Positions 56,239-64,000 of a DNA stretch of 64,000 nucleotides are shown in pieces. The stretch covers positions 3,534,001-3,598,000 of the forward strand of contig NZ_CP159218.1 in the NCBI RefSeq assembly GCF_040438885.1, written 5' to 3'. Each line of letters begins with the position of its first letter. The first letter of the stretch is position 1. The notes below the pieces were generated by a model that was not told the origin of the DNA, did no database searches, and worked only from the letters and a program-made list of their open reading frames with translations. Both the position numbers and the translations under genes were made by a program. This DNA is from Nakamurella sp. A5-74. Lineage in GTDB: Bacteria > Actinomycetota > Actinomycetes > Mycobacteriales > Nakamurellaceae.

Positions 56239-56273
56239 TGCACATCAGGTCATCGGCACATTCCGGATCCGCG

Positions 56274-56924
56274 TCAGCGGGGGAAGAACTGGCCGTAGAA
56301 CCACTGGCCGTTCCCGTTGTCGGAGTAGGCGTTGGCATCGAAGTTGTAGTTGATGTGGTTGGTGCCCGGGTAGTAGCCCAACCAGCCGGACGGGGCGGTG
56401 CTGTCGCAGATGATGTCGTCGGTGCAGATGGTCACCGTCGGGACGTTGCCGTAGAAATTGTCGACGCCCACCAACGGGAAGCCGACGATGCCGGTGCCCG
56501 GCTGACCAGCGAGGCCACCGCTGCCATGGCCCTCGGGGGCGCGCTTCGGGTCGGCCAGCAGTACCGCATTGACGTTGCCGAACGACTGCCAGTTCGCTGT
56601 CACCCAGATGTGCACGACGGCGGCTCCCTCGGAGTGGCCGATCATCCGCACGTGCTGGCCGGGACAGACATTGCGCTGGTCGCGAACGAGCCGGTTCAGC
56701 TCGTTCACACCCTCCCGGGCGCTCTGGCTGGTCAGCTGGGCCGAATACCCCACGCGCTGGTCGAAGTTGTAGAACCCGCCGGCATCACTGCCGTGTCCGA
56801 ATCCAGGAACCACGATCCGGTAGGTCCCGGCGCACGAGGCAGCGGAAGCGACCTGGGGCAGGGCGACGGACAGGCCGGCGGCGATCAGCACGCTGGTGAC
56901 GAGTACTGCAAGTCTGTTCTTCAT
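56274..56924 (-). CDS. Secreted alpha/beta-hydrolase of the cutinase/PE-PPE-domain kind
   Basis: A 216-residue protein with a clear Sec signal (LAVLVTSVLIAAGLSVALPQVASA, cleavage near residue 28). The mature part contains RIVVPGFGHG, the nucleophile elbow IGHSEGAAVVH (Ser98), ADPKRAPEG, then VTICTDDIICDS (Asp169/170) and a late His190 in YYPGTNHINYNFD, in the order Ser-Asp-His expected for a cutinase-like or PE-PPE (PF08237) esterase. Four Cys (31, 87, 167, 173) could form two disulfides. It probably cleaves a lipid ester outside the cell; substrate unknown. It lies downstream of sahH, separated by strong hairpins, and so is likely transcribed alone. Confidence 0.82.
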   Translation of the reverse strand: MKNRLAVLVTSVLIAAGLSVALPQVASAASCAGTYRIVVPGFGHGSDAGGFYNFDQRVGYSAQLTSQSAREGVNELNRLVRDQRNVCPGQHVRMIGHSEGAAVVHIWVTANWQSFGNVNAVLLADPKRAPEGHGSGGLAGQPGTGIVGFPLVGVDNFYGNVPTVTICTDDIICDSTAPSGWLGYYPGTNHINYNFDANAYSDNGNGQWFYGQFFPR

Positions 56925-57028
56925 GGAAACCCTCCTGGGTGAGTAGGACGGGTGTCAGCACACCAGCTTCAGCAACCCGATTGCGGTCGGGCTGGAAAGT
57001 CTGGAAAAAAGCTACGCAGACGGTGCGC

Positions 57029-57087
57029 TCCCGGCATCCGGGAACGGCGAGGCGCGCAGGCCCCGGACGTCCGGGACCTGCGCGCCT
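57029..57087 (-). terminator. Tandem hairpins downstream of sahH
   Basis: 57050-57087 is an almost perfect 38-bp palindrome (arms AGGCGCGCAGG and CCCGGAC, one mismatch). A second hairpin TCCCGG-CAT-CCGGGA follows at 57029-57043, and a T6 run occurs on the minus strand about 20 nt further on (57005-57010). They start 40 bp after the sahH stop. Confidence 0.8.
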
Positions 57088-57127
57088 GTACCGCACACGT
57101 CAGCATCTGGTGCTCACGAGGACAAGC

Positions 57128-58630
<1,503 letters not shown>

Positions 58631-58747
58631 AGCGGGGGGCTCCCTTGAGCATGTCGACGCCACGCGATTCGCGGCGATCTCGGGGGCCGGACTCGGGCGG
58701 CACGATCGAGCTGAACTCGTCGCAGTGGCAACCCTGCACCGGACGCT

Positions 58748-58766
58748 CCGGGCTTCTCGAGCCCGG
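58748..58766 (-). other. Hairpin in the sahH leader
   Basis: CCGGGCT-CGAGA-AGCCCGG on the minus strand forms a 7-bp stem in the 215-bp gap before sahH, about 120 nt ahead of its start. It could be part of a leader structure. I compared the region by eye with SAH and SAM riboswitch cores and found no good match. Confidence 0.3.
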
Positions 58767-58845
58767 GGCGTGCGTGTCAGAGGCCATGGTACCGGAGCGT
58801 GACCTGCGCGGACAGTGCACACGCGCCCATGTGAGCAGTTCGTCG

Positions 58846-59349
58846 TCACCGCACCCGGACGCGACCACGCCACCCGATGACGCGCACACCATCGGCCGTC
58901 CGCCGGGTCCACAACCCCCGACGACGACGCGGCGGCGCCTGTCCGTCGAACACCATCCGCGCTTCGCACATCGCCAGCTCGAGCGCGGCCGCGTCGTCGA
59001 GCAGCCCGGCGGCGAGACGCTCCCTGGCCAACAGCCAGCCGTCCTGCAGCGATCCACGGGTCGGCCGGTGCGCCGCCCACAGCGCGAACTCCGCCGCGAA
59101 CCGCGAGCGCATGCTGTTCGCCAGCGCCGGCCAGGCAGCCCGCACCTCTCCGGATCGTTTGGCCAGCAGAGACGTCCGCGCCAGCTCCACCCGGGCGACG
59201 TCGAAACCTGGCGGGGTATCGCCGATACCGGTGACGGCGGCGACCAGTCGGTGCTGGGCTGCCGCCAGTCGTTCGGCGGCAGCAGCGACCTCAGCAGCGG
59301 CCTCAGCAGCGGCCTCGGACTGAGCCGCTGGGCCATCGGATCCGGTCAT
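58846..59349 (-). CDS. Hypothetical Ala-rich helical protein
   Basis: A 167-residue protein, mostly alpha-helical and Ala/Arg-rich, with a coiled-coil-like N-terminus ([34 protein letters not shown]) and a basic C-terminal tail. [27 protein letters not shown] and [14 protein letters not shown] are its most distinctive segments. I recognise no domain. The ATG at [10 protein letters not shown] is preferred over a start 30 codons upstream that would enter the DHA2 transporter promoter region. It lies upstream of sahH on the same strand with 215 bp between. Confidence 0.6.
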   Translation of the reverse strand: MTGSDGPAAQSEAAAEAAAEVAAAAERLAAAQHRLVAAVTGIGDTPPGFDVARVELARTSLLAKRSGEVRAAWPALANSMRSRFAAEFALWAAHRPTRGSLQDGWLLARERLAAGLLDDAAALELAMCEARMVFDGQAPPRRRRGLWTRRTADGVRVIGWRGRVRVR

Positions 59350-59495
59350 CCAGCCACCGTAGAGCGCACTCCCGTGGTCCGGAATCCCCGGCCGACGAGA
59401 CCTGCAACCTTGATGTCCCGACATCATCGCAAGACTCACCGACTGACTGTCCGGTCACACTCGAGCGCCGCAGAACCCGTTGCCCCAGGAAATTA

Positions 59496-59510
59496 CATAG
59501 GGTCCCTATG
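59496..59510. promoter_or_regulatory. Inverted repeat upstream of the DHA2 transporter
   Basis: CATAGGG-T-CCCTATG is a perfect 7-bp inverted repeat with one central base, 16 bp before the transporter start. Such a site next to an exporter gene is typical of a TetR- or MarR-type operator. No regulator gene adjoins it. Confidence 0.55.
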
Positions 59511-59526
59511 GAACCAGGGAGAAAGT

Positions 59527-61365
59527 GTGCCTCAGACAACCAACAGGCCTCGGACGGACGCTGTCGACACCATCGCGGCCGCGACCAGGAGCCGCCGGAC
59601 CGCGCTGTCCGTCACGACCGTCGGCATCCTCGCCGTCACCCTCAACTCGTCGATCCTGCTGATCTCGCTGCCGGCGATCTTCCGCGGGCTCGGCCTCGAT
59701 CCTCTTGCGCCACAGAACATCTCCTATTTGCTCTGGATGCTGATGGGATTCATGCTCGTCACCGCAGTGCTGGTGGTGACGTTCGGTCGACTGGGTGACC
59801 AGTACGGCAGGGCGAAGGTGTTCAATCTGGGCTTCGCCGTCTTCACGGTCGGCTCGCTCGGGTGCGCCCTGGTTCCCAACAGCGGCGCTGCCGGCGCCCT
59901 GGAGATCATCATCTGGCGCGTCGTGCAGGGCATCGGCGGCGCGATGGTGATGGCGAACTCGACCGCGATCATCACGGACGCCTTCCCGCCGGCCCGGCGC
60001 GGCTTTGCGCTCGGCGTCAACCAGGTCGCCGGGCTGGCCGGCGGCTTCCTCGGGCTGATCATCGGCGGCGTGCTGTCGGAGTGGGACTGGCGCGCGGTGT
60101 TCTGGGTCAGCGTTCCCGTCGGCGTCTGGGGCACCTGGCGGGGGTACCGATCGCTCAGCGATCCGCCACGCGACCGCAGCCACAAGGTGGTCATCGACCT
60201 CTGGGGCAACCTGACCTTCGGTGTCGGCCTGATCGCCCTGCTGGTCGGCGTCACCTACGGCCTGCAGCCCTACGGCGGCCACACCATGGGCTGGACGTCA
60301 CCCCTGGTGCTCGGTTCCGTCATCGGCGGTGTCGCCCTGCTCGTCACCTTCGTCCTCATCGAGAACCGGGTCGCCGAACCGATGATCGACATGAGGCTGT
60401 TCAAGGTGCGCGCCTTCTCTGCGGGTCAGGCCGTCAACCTGCTGGCATCGATGTCCCGCGGCGGCCTGCAGTTCATGCTGATCATCTGGCTCCAGGGCAT
60501 CTGGCTTCCGTTGCACGGCTATGCCTTCGAGGACACCCCGCTGTGGGCCGGCATCTACATGGTGCCGCTGACGATCGGCTTCCTGATCGCCGGGCCGGCG
60601 TCCGGGGCGCTGTCCGACCGGTTCGGTGCGCGGGCGTTCGCCACCGGCGGTCTGCTGCTGTCGGCGGCGACGTTCCTGGGTCTGATCCTGCTGCCCGCCG
60701 ACTTCAACTACGTCCTGTTCGCGGGCCTGCTGGCGCTGAACGGCATCGGCATGGGCCTGATGGCTGCACCGAACTCCGCCGCGATCATGAACGCTGTTCC
60801 GGCCTCCCAGCGTGGGGCGGCCTCTGGTATCAGGGCCACCGGCATGAACGCCGGCCAGGTGATCTCGCTCGGCGGGTTCTTCACGCTGATGGCGATCGGC
60901 CTGGCCGGCAGCCTCCCCCAGGCGATGAACGCCGGCCTCGTCGCAGCCGGCGTGGCGCCGTCCCAGGCGGCCGCTGCCTCGGGTGCGTCACCGGTGGGGA
61001 TCCTGTTCGCGGCGTTCCTCGGCGGCAACCCGATCAAGGAACTCGTCCCGAATGCCGACCCCGCGGTCGCCGCCAGGGTCTACGGCGACTCGTTCTTCCC
61101 CGACCTCATCTCGGCCCCGTTCCGCCACGGCCTGGCGATCGCCTTCACCTCGGCGATCGTGATGCTGCTGATCGCGGCCGGGGCATCGCTGCTGCGCGGC
61201 AAGAAGTTCGTCCACGAAGACGCACACGCGGACACTGCCGCCGGTACCGCGACCGTCGCGGCGGCAGCTCTCACCGGACTCGCGCGCGAAGGTGCCGCGC
61301 TCGACGCCGTCCCGGGGGAGGACGTCGCCTACGAGGAGGCACTGGCAAGCCGGCGCCGTCGCTGA
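59527..61365 (+). CDS. DHA2-type major facilitator exporter
   Basis: A 612-residue protein with about 14 transmembrane helices. Motif A appears as [16 protein letters not shown] near 88, motif C-like [24 protein letters not shown] near 158, and [14 protein letters not shown]; the second half repeats the pattern with [16 protein letters not shown]. The DHA2 group exports drugs or other small amphiphiles by proton antiport. A hydrophilic insertion rich in Ala and Asn ([18 protein letters not shown]..., [14 protein letters not shown]) lies between the late helices. The start is GTG with GGGAGA about 6 nt upstream. A 15-bp inverted repeat precedes it. It converges on the flavin reductase gene. 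Confidence 0.9.
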   Translation: MPQTTNRPRTDAVDTIAAATRSRRTALSVTTVGILAVTLNSSILLISLPAIFRGLGLDPLAPQNISYLLWMLMGFMLVTAVLVVTFGRLGDQYGRAKVFNLGFAVFTVGSLGCALVPNSGAAGALEIIIWRVVQGIGGAMVMANSTAIITDAFPPARRGFALGVNQVAGLAGGFLGLIIGGVLSEWDWRAVFWVSVPVGVWGTWRGYRSLSDPPRDRSHKVVIDLWGNLTFGVGLIALLVGVTYGLQPYGGHTMGWTSPLVLGSVIGGVALLVTFVLIENRVAEPMIDMRLFKVRAFSAGQAVNLLASMSRGGLQFMLIIWLQGIWLPLHGYAFEDTPLWAGIYMVPLTIGFLIAGPASGALSDRFGARAFATGGLLLSAATFLGLILLPADFNYVLFAGLLALNGIGMGLMAAPNSAAIMNAVPASQRGAASGIRATGMNAGQVISLGGFFTLMAIGLAGSLPQAMNAGLVAAGVAPSQAAAASGASPVGILFAAFLGGNPIKELVPNADPAVAARVYGDSFFPDLISAPFRHGLAIAFTSAIVMLLIAAGASLLRGKKFVHEDAHADTAAGTATVAAAALTGLAREGAALDAVPGEDVAYEEALASRRRR

Positions 61366-61386
61366 GGCGCTGCAGGGCCGAGACGC

Positions 61387-62262
61387 TCAGGTCCAGCCGA
61401 ACCGCTCGGTCCGGATGTGGGTGGCCTGATGACCCCACCCGAGCAGCAGATCGCTGACGTGTTCGACGAATCCCGACGGTCCGCAGACGTAGGCGGTCGT
61501 CGCGGACGGATCGACGGCATGCGAGGTCCAGACCAGGTCGTCCGGCGAGATCCGGCCCGCCGGACGGGGTGCGCCCGTCGTGGTCTGGCGGGTGTGGACC
61601 ACGCAGATCTCCTCACCCGCAGCAGCGGCCAGGAGTTCCTGCGCGAACCAGACGTCGCTCGGGGTACGCACCGAGTAGAGCATCCGCATCGGCGGCAGGG
61701 TGGCGCGCTCACCCGCATCGAGCACTCGACGCCGCTCACGCAGCATCGCCATCAGCGGCGTGATCCCGGATCCGCCGCCGACCAGCAGGATCGGTTCCGG
61801 CTGCGCGGGCTCCCAGGTGAACCAGCCACCGATCGGTCCGCGGAACTCGACCTCGTCGCCGACAGCGAGGTCCCGCACCAGGAACGGGGAGATCTCACCA
61901 CCCGGTGTCACCTGGACGGCCACCTCCACTTCACCGGGCACACCCACCCTGGACAGCGAGTACGCGCGTTGGGCGCGATAGAAATCGGCAGCCGTCAGCC
62001 GGATCTCCATCCGTTGACCGGCCAACGCGCCGACACACCCGGGAACGTCGAAGACCAATGTCGCCGCGGTCGACGATTCGGCGATCCGCTCCCGCAGGAC
62101 GCCCCGCTGCCAGCGTTTCGCAATCGGTGACCGCGCGCTGTCCGGCACGACGTCCAGTGACCGGTTGGCGCGGTCACTCACCATGCGCGGTGGCCGCGGC
62201 ACCGACGACTGCGACACGGACGACTGCGACACCGACGACTGCGACACCGACGACTCAGACAT
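61387..62262 (-). CDS. FAD/NAD(P)H ferredoxin-reductase-like oxidoreductase
   Basis: A 291-residue flavin reductase. The FAD-binding RAYSLSRVG is near 104, ISPFLVRDLAVGDEVEFRGPIG near 126, the pyridine-nucleotide loop LLVGGGSGITPLMAMLRERR near 163, and the C-terminal AYVCGPSGFVEHVSDLL near 262. There is no [2Fe-2S] domain at the end. It should pass electrons from NAD(P)H to a partner. The ATG overlaps the stop of the sulfite-oxidase-like gene by eight bases, and pairs of these genes are common in actinobacteria, so that molybdoenzyme is the likely partner. The N-terminal ~25 residues are SVSQS repeats from a 15-bp tandem repeat. Confidence 0.88.
   Translation of the reverse strand: MSESSVSQSSVSQSSVSQSSVPRPPRMVSDRANRSLDVVPDSARSPIAKRWQRGVLRERIAESSTAATLVFDVPGCVGALAGQRMEIRLTAADFYRAQRAYSLSRVGVPGEVEVAVQVTPGGEISPFLVRDLAVGDEVEFRGPIGGWFTWEPAQPEPILLVGGGSGITPLMAMLRERRRVLDAGERATLPPMRMLYSVRTPSDVWFAQELLAAAAGEEICVVHTRQTTTGAPRPAGRISPDDLVWTSHAVDPSATTAYVCGPSGFVEHVSDLLLGWGHQATHIRTERFGWT
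62204..62257 (-). repeat. 15-bp tandem repeat at the flavin reductase N-terminus
   Basis: Three full copies of GACGACTGCGACACC (plus strand; one substitution in the first) and a partial fourth lie in frame at the start of the reductase gene and run up to the stop of the upstream gene. They encode SVSQS pentapeptides. Expansion here would lengthen the reductase without touching its FAD domain. Confidence 0.85.
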
Positions 62263-62851
62263 CGGAGTACCGCTGCTCACGCCACGGATCGCCGTAGGCG
62301 TGGTAGCCGTTGCGTTCCCAGAATCCCAGCTCGTCCTCGGTCATCAGCCGCAGCTCGGAGACCCACTTCGCCGATTTCCAGAAGTACAGGTGCGGCACCA
62401 GCAACCGCGCCGGACCGCCGTGATCCCGGGCCAGCGGCTCGCCGTCGAACTCGGTGGCGATCAAGGCGCGCCCGTCCAGCACGTCGGCCAGGGGCAGGTT
62501 GGTGGTGTAACCGCCGTAGCAGTGCGCCATCAGATGTGTTGCGCTGGTGGAGATCCCGGCGAGTACGCGCTCGACGCTGACGCCCCGCCAGCGGGTGTCG
62601 AACTTCGACCACGACGTGACGCAGTGGATGTCGACCTGCAGTTCCTCCAGGCCGAGCGCCTGCATGCTCGCCCAGTCGAAGACCGTCCGGTCACCGGTCT
62701 CGGTGGTGACGGTCAGTTCCCAGCGCTCGGTGCTGATCCGCGGCGCCGGGCCGACCGTCAGCACGGGGAATCCGGTCTCGAAGTGCTGACCGGGCGGGAG
62801 CTTGGCCGAATGGTCGCGTCTGCCGACGAAACCCCGGGTGACGACGGACAT
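62255..62851 (-). CDS. Sulfite-oxidase-like molybdopterin oxidoreductase
   Basis: A 198-residue protein of the oxidoreductase molybdopterin-binding domain family (YedY/MsrP and SUOX relatives). The Mo-ligand Cys is in VDIHCVTSWSKFDTRWRGVSVERVL near 79; AHCYGGYTTNLPLADVL, HGGPARLLVPHLYFWKSAKWV and WERNGYHAYGDPW follow. There is no Tat signal, so unlike MsrP it is cytosolic. The substrate is unknown. The ATG is chosen because GAAGGAG lies 5 nt upstream. It follows the MNIO gene by 32 bp and overlaps the reductase gene. Confidence 0.88.
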   Translation of the reverse strand: MSVVTRGFVGRRDHSAKLPPGQHFETGFPVLTVGPAPRISTERWELTVTTETGDRTVFDWASMQALGLEELQVDIHCVTSWSKFDTRWRGVSVERVLAGISTSATHLMAHCYGGYTTNLPLADVLDGRALIATEFDGEPLARDHGGPARLLVPHLYFWKSAKWVSELRLMTEDELGFWERNGYHAYGDPWREQRYSDV

Positions 62852-62883
62852 CCGCACTCCTTCATGGCGACCGGCGGTGGCGA

Positions 62884-63861
62884 TCAGGCCGGCGGGTCCA
62901 GCCTAGTCGTGGCTGCCGCACCGACCGCCGTGGTGCTTGCTGCGGTGCCTGCAACTGCGCCCGCCGCGGTGCCTGCTGCGGTGATCCGCGGGTGCCCGGA
63001 GGCTTCGGCGATCGAGTCCAGCTCGGCGAAGATCTCCGCCTGCGGCGGATAGTTGCCGTCGCGCTCCAGCATCACCGCCGGGATCGGCTGACGCGACGTC
63101 AGCACGGTGAGCAGGTCCAGCACCTCCGGCGACACCGGCGCGGTATGGGTGTCGTGGTAGATCCCGTCGTGCTCGTCGCCGCCGGCGATGTGGACGTAGG
63201 CGATCCGCTCCAGTGGGATCTGCTCGAAAAGCGTCGGCGCCGATCCTGCTCGCCCGCCGACGGCATTGCGTGCATTGGCGTGCACGTTCGCGACGTCCAG
63301 CAGCAGCAGGGCGTCGCTGCGCTCGCAGATCTCGGTGATGAACTGGCCCTCCGTGAGCTCGTCGTCCGGCCAGTCGAAGAGCACGGCGATCGGTTCGAGC
63401 GCGACGGGCAGCCCCACGGCGGACCGGAAGGTGGCGACGTTGCGCACCATCACCTCGACGGCATCCCGGGTACGCGGGAGCGGCGTCAGGTGACCCACGT
63501 CCACGCCGCCGGCGCGGACGAACGAGATGTGCTCGCTCACCAGCGGAGCATGCAGCGCAGCTGCGACCGCGGCGAACCTGTCGAGTTGGGCGTGATCGGG
63601 TTCGTCGGCGCTGCCCAGGTTGACCCGGACCCCGTGCGGGACCACCGCGACGCCGGCGGCCCGGAGGCCGATCAGACCGCCCGGGAGCCGGGCGGGATCG
63701 ATCGATTCCGCGATCACCTCACACCAGCGCAGCCCGGGCAGCGAGCGGACCGCGAAGTCGATCTCCGGGCGCCAGCCGATGCCGACCCCGGCGACGGTCC
63801 CCGTGCGCACCACGCCGCTGGTCCCTGTTCCGACGATGCTGTCGGTGCTGTCTTCGCTCAT
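62884..63861 (-). CDS. DUF692 multinuclear non-heme iron oxidase (MNIO, MbnB/TglH/BufB-like)
   Basis: A 325-residue TIM-barrel protein of the DUF692 family. Candidate iron ligands and active-site residues appear in family order: His76 (VPHGVRVN), Glu110-His111 (LVSEHISFV), Glu156 (ALEPIAVLF), Asp189/Asn192/His194 (LLLDVANVHANARN), His224 (AYVHIAGGDEHDG), Asp237-His239 (HDTHTAPVSPEVLDL) and Glu266 (MLERDGNYPP). Known members modify Cys, Asp or Asn residues of peptides, as in methanobactin, 3-thiaglutamate and bufferin synthesis. The usual EN after strand 5 is EP here, a sign of a divergent clade. Its ATG overlaps the stop of a Cys-rich gene by one base (TGATG), which strongly suggests that protein is its substrate. 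The last ~35 residues are an Ala/Thr-rich tail. Confidence 0.92.
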   Translation of the reverse strand: MSEDSTDSIVGTGTSGVVRTGTVAGVGIGWRPEIDFAVRSLPGLRWCEVIAESIDPARLPGGLIGLRAAGVAVVPHGVRVNLGSADEPDHAQLDRFAAVAAALHAPLVSEHISFVRAGGVDVGHLTPLPRTRDAVEVMVRNVATFRSAVGLPVALEPIAVLFDWPDDELTEGQFITEICERSDALLLLDVANVHANARNAVGGRAGSAPTLFEQIPLERIAYVHIAGGDEHDGIYHDTHTAPVSPEVLDLLTVLTSRQPIPAVMLERDGNYPPQAEIFAELDSIAEASGHPRITAAGTAAGAVAGTAASTTAVGAAATTRLDPPA

Positions 63862-64000
63862 CAGCTGCTACCGCATCCGCCGCCGCCGCCGCAACTGCTC
63901 CCGCCGCCGCAGCTGGACGAGCTCCCACAACTCGACACGCTGCCGCAGCCGGAGGACGTGGTGCCGCAGGTCGACGAGTTCCCGGAGTCCACCCAGCCGG
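63861..64000 (-). CDS. Cys/Gly/Ser-rich C-terminal tail of a probable MNIO substrate (partial, 5' end missing)
   Basis: The last 45 residues before a TGA stop that shares its A with the MNIO start codon; the gene continues beyond the window. The tail holds six Cys at visible positions 11, 18, 24, 30, 36 and 42, the last five exactly six residues apart, in a background of only Gly, Ser, Thr and Val (for example VSSCGSSSSCGGGSSCGG). Such tails, as I remember, occur on actinobacterial membrane proteins of the TIGR04222 kind whose genes adjoin DUF692 genes. The regular Cys spacing and translational coupling make modification by the MNIO enzyme the leading idea. What the tail does after modification (metal binding, redox, surface display) is unknown. 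The N-terminal domain cannot be seen. Confidence 0.8.
   Translation of the reverse strand, partial: GWVDSGNSSTCGTTSSGCGSVSSCGSSSSCGGGSSCGGGGGCGSS

Noticed and set aside
58690-58790. Possible SAH or SAM-IV riboswitch near sahH (GGCAACCCTGC occurs on the plus strand)
   Set aside because: The GGCAACC segment is on the wrong strand for sahH, and neither strand shows the ordered stems and conserved core of these riboswitches.

Overview
The window is chromosomal DNA of a high-GC Gram-positive bacterium (Actinomycetota). The evidence is the gene set: whiB1, the pdtaS kinase, a sigH/rshA redox sigma pair, the mtrA-mtrB-lpqB operon, multifunctional kgd, a 24-residue bL37 ribosomal protein and a wax ester/diacylglycerol acyltransferase. 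Much of the order from whiB1 to sahH matches, as I remember it, the Mycobacterium tuberculosis block Rv3218-Rv3248c, with extra genes inserted. The organism is not a mycobacterium by gene content; a Nakamurella-like or related lineage is a guess. I see no phage, insertion sequence, CRISPR array, rRNA or tRNA.

Region 1 (1-11.8 kb): the 3' part of kgd, then a histidine-utilisation operon on the minus strand (hutH-hutU-M20 amidohydrolase-hutF-hutI). It diverges from an IclR-type regulator whose start codon lies inside a perfect 26-bp palindrome. Histidine is taken to glutamate by the five-step route, with the M20 enzyme apparently standing in for HutG.

Region 2 (11.8-19.3 kb): a histidine phosphatase fused in frame to a MarR domain, a small membrane protein, a DAGK-type lipid kinase, whiB1, pdtaS with a biotinyl-domain protein, bL37, a membrane protein, and the rshA/sigH pair with a likely SigH-dependent promoter.

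Region 3 (19.3-26.7 kb): a glycine betaine-type ABC transporter operon headed by its own IclR regulator and trailed by a 114-bp hairpin, then ybaK, a GlxA-type regulator, a small membrane protein and an HMCES/YedK protein.

Region 4 (26.7-42.9 kb): aroA-rsgA, an orphan FHA-FtsK/SpoIIIE ATPase resembling EssC, an ABC-F protein, yceI, a DUF6912-like protein with a WS/DGAT protein whose active-site motif is altered, a CpaB/CpaE-like pair, a small HTH protein, a LysM protein and an Rv3235-family protein.

Region 5 (43-59 kb): secA, hpf, an MHS transporter, a VOC protein, comF, lpqB-mtrB-mtrA, tmk, an FKBP, a secreted esterase-like protein and sahH. A 56-bp tandem repeat fills the mtrA upstream region.

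Region 6 (59-64 kb): a DHA2-type transporter, then a minus-strand gene run cut by the window edge. It consists of a protein tail with cysteine every sixth residue, a DUF692/MNIO iron oxidase overlapping it by one base, a sulfite-oxidase-like molybdoenzyme and a flavin reductase. The first two resemble a modified-peptide (RiPP-like) system and are the most interesting find.
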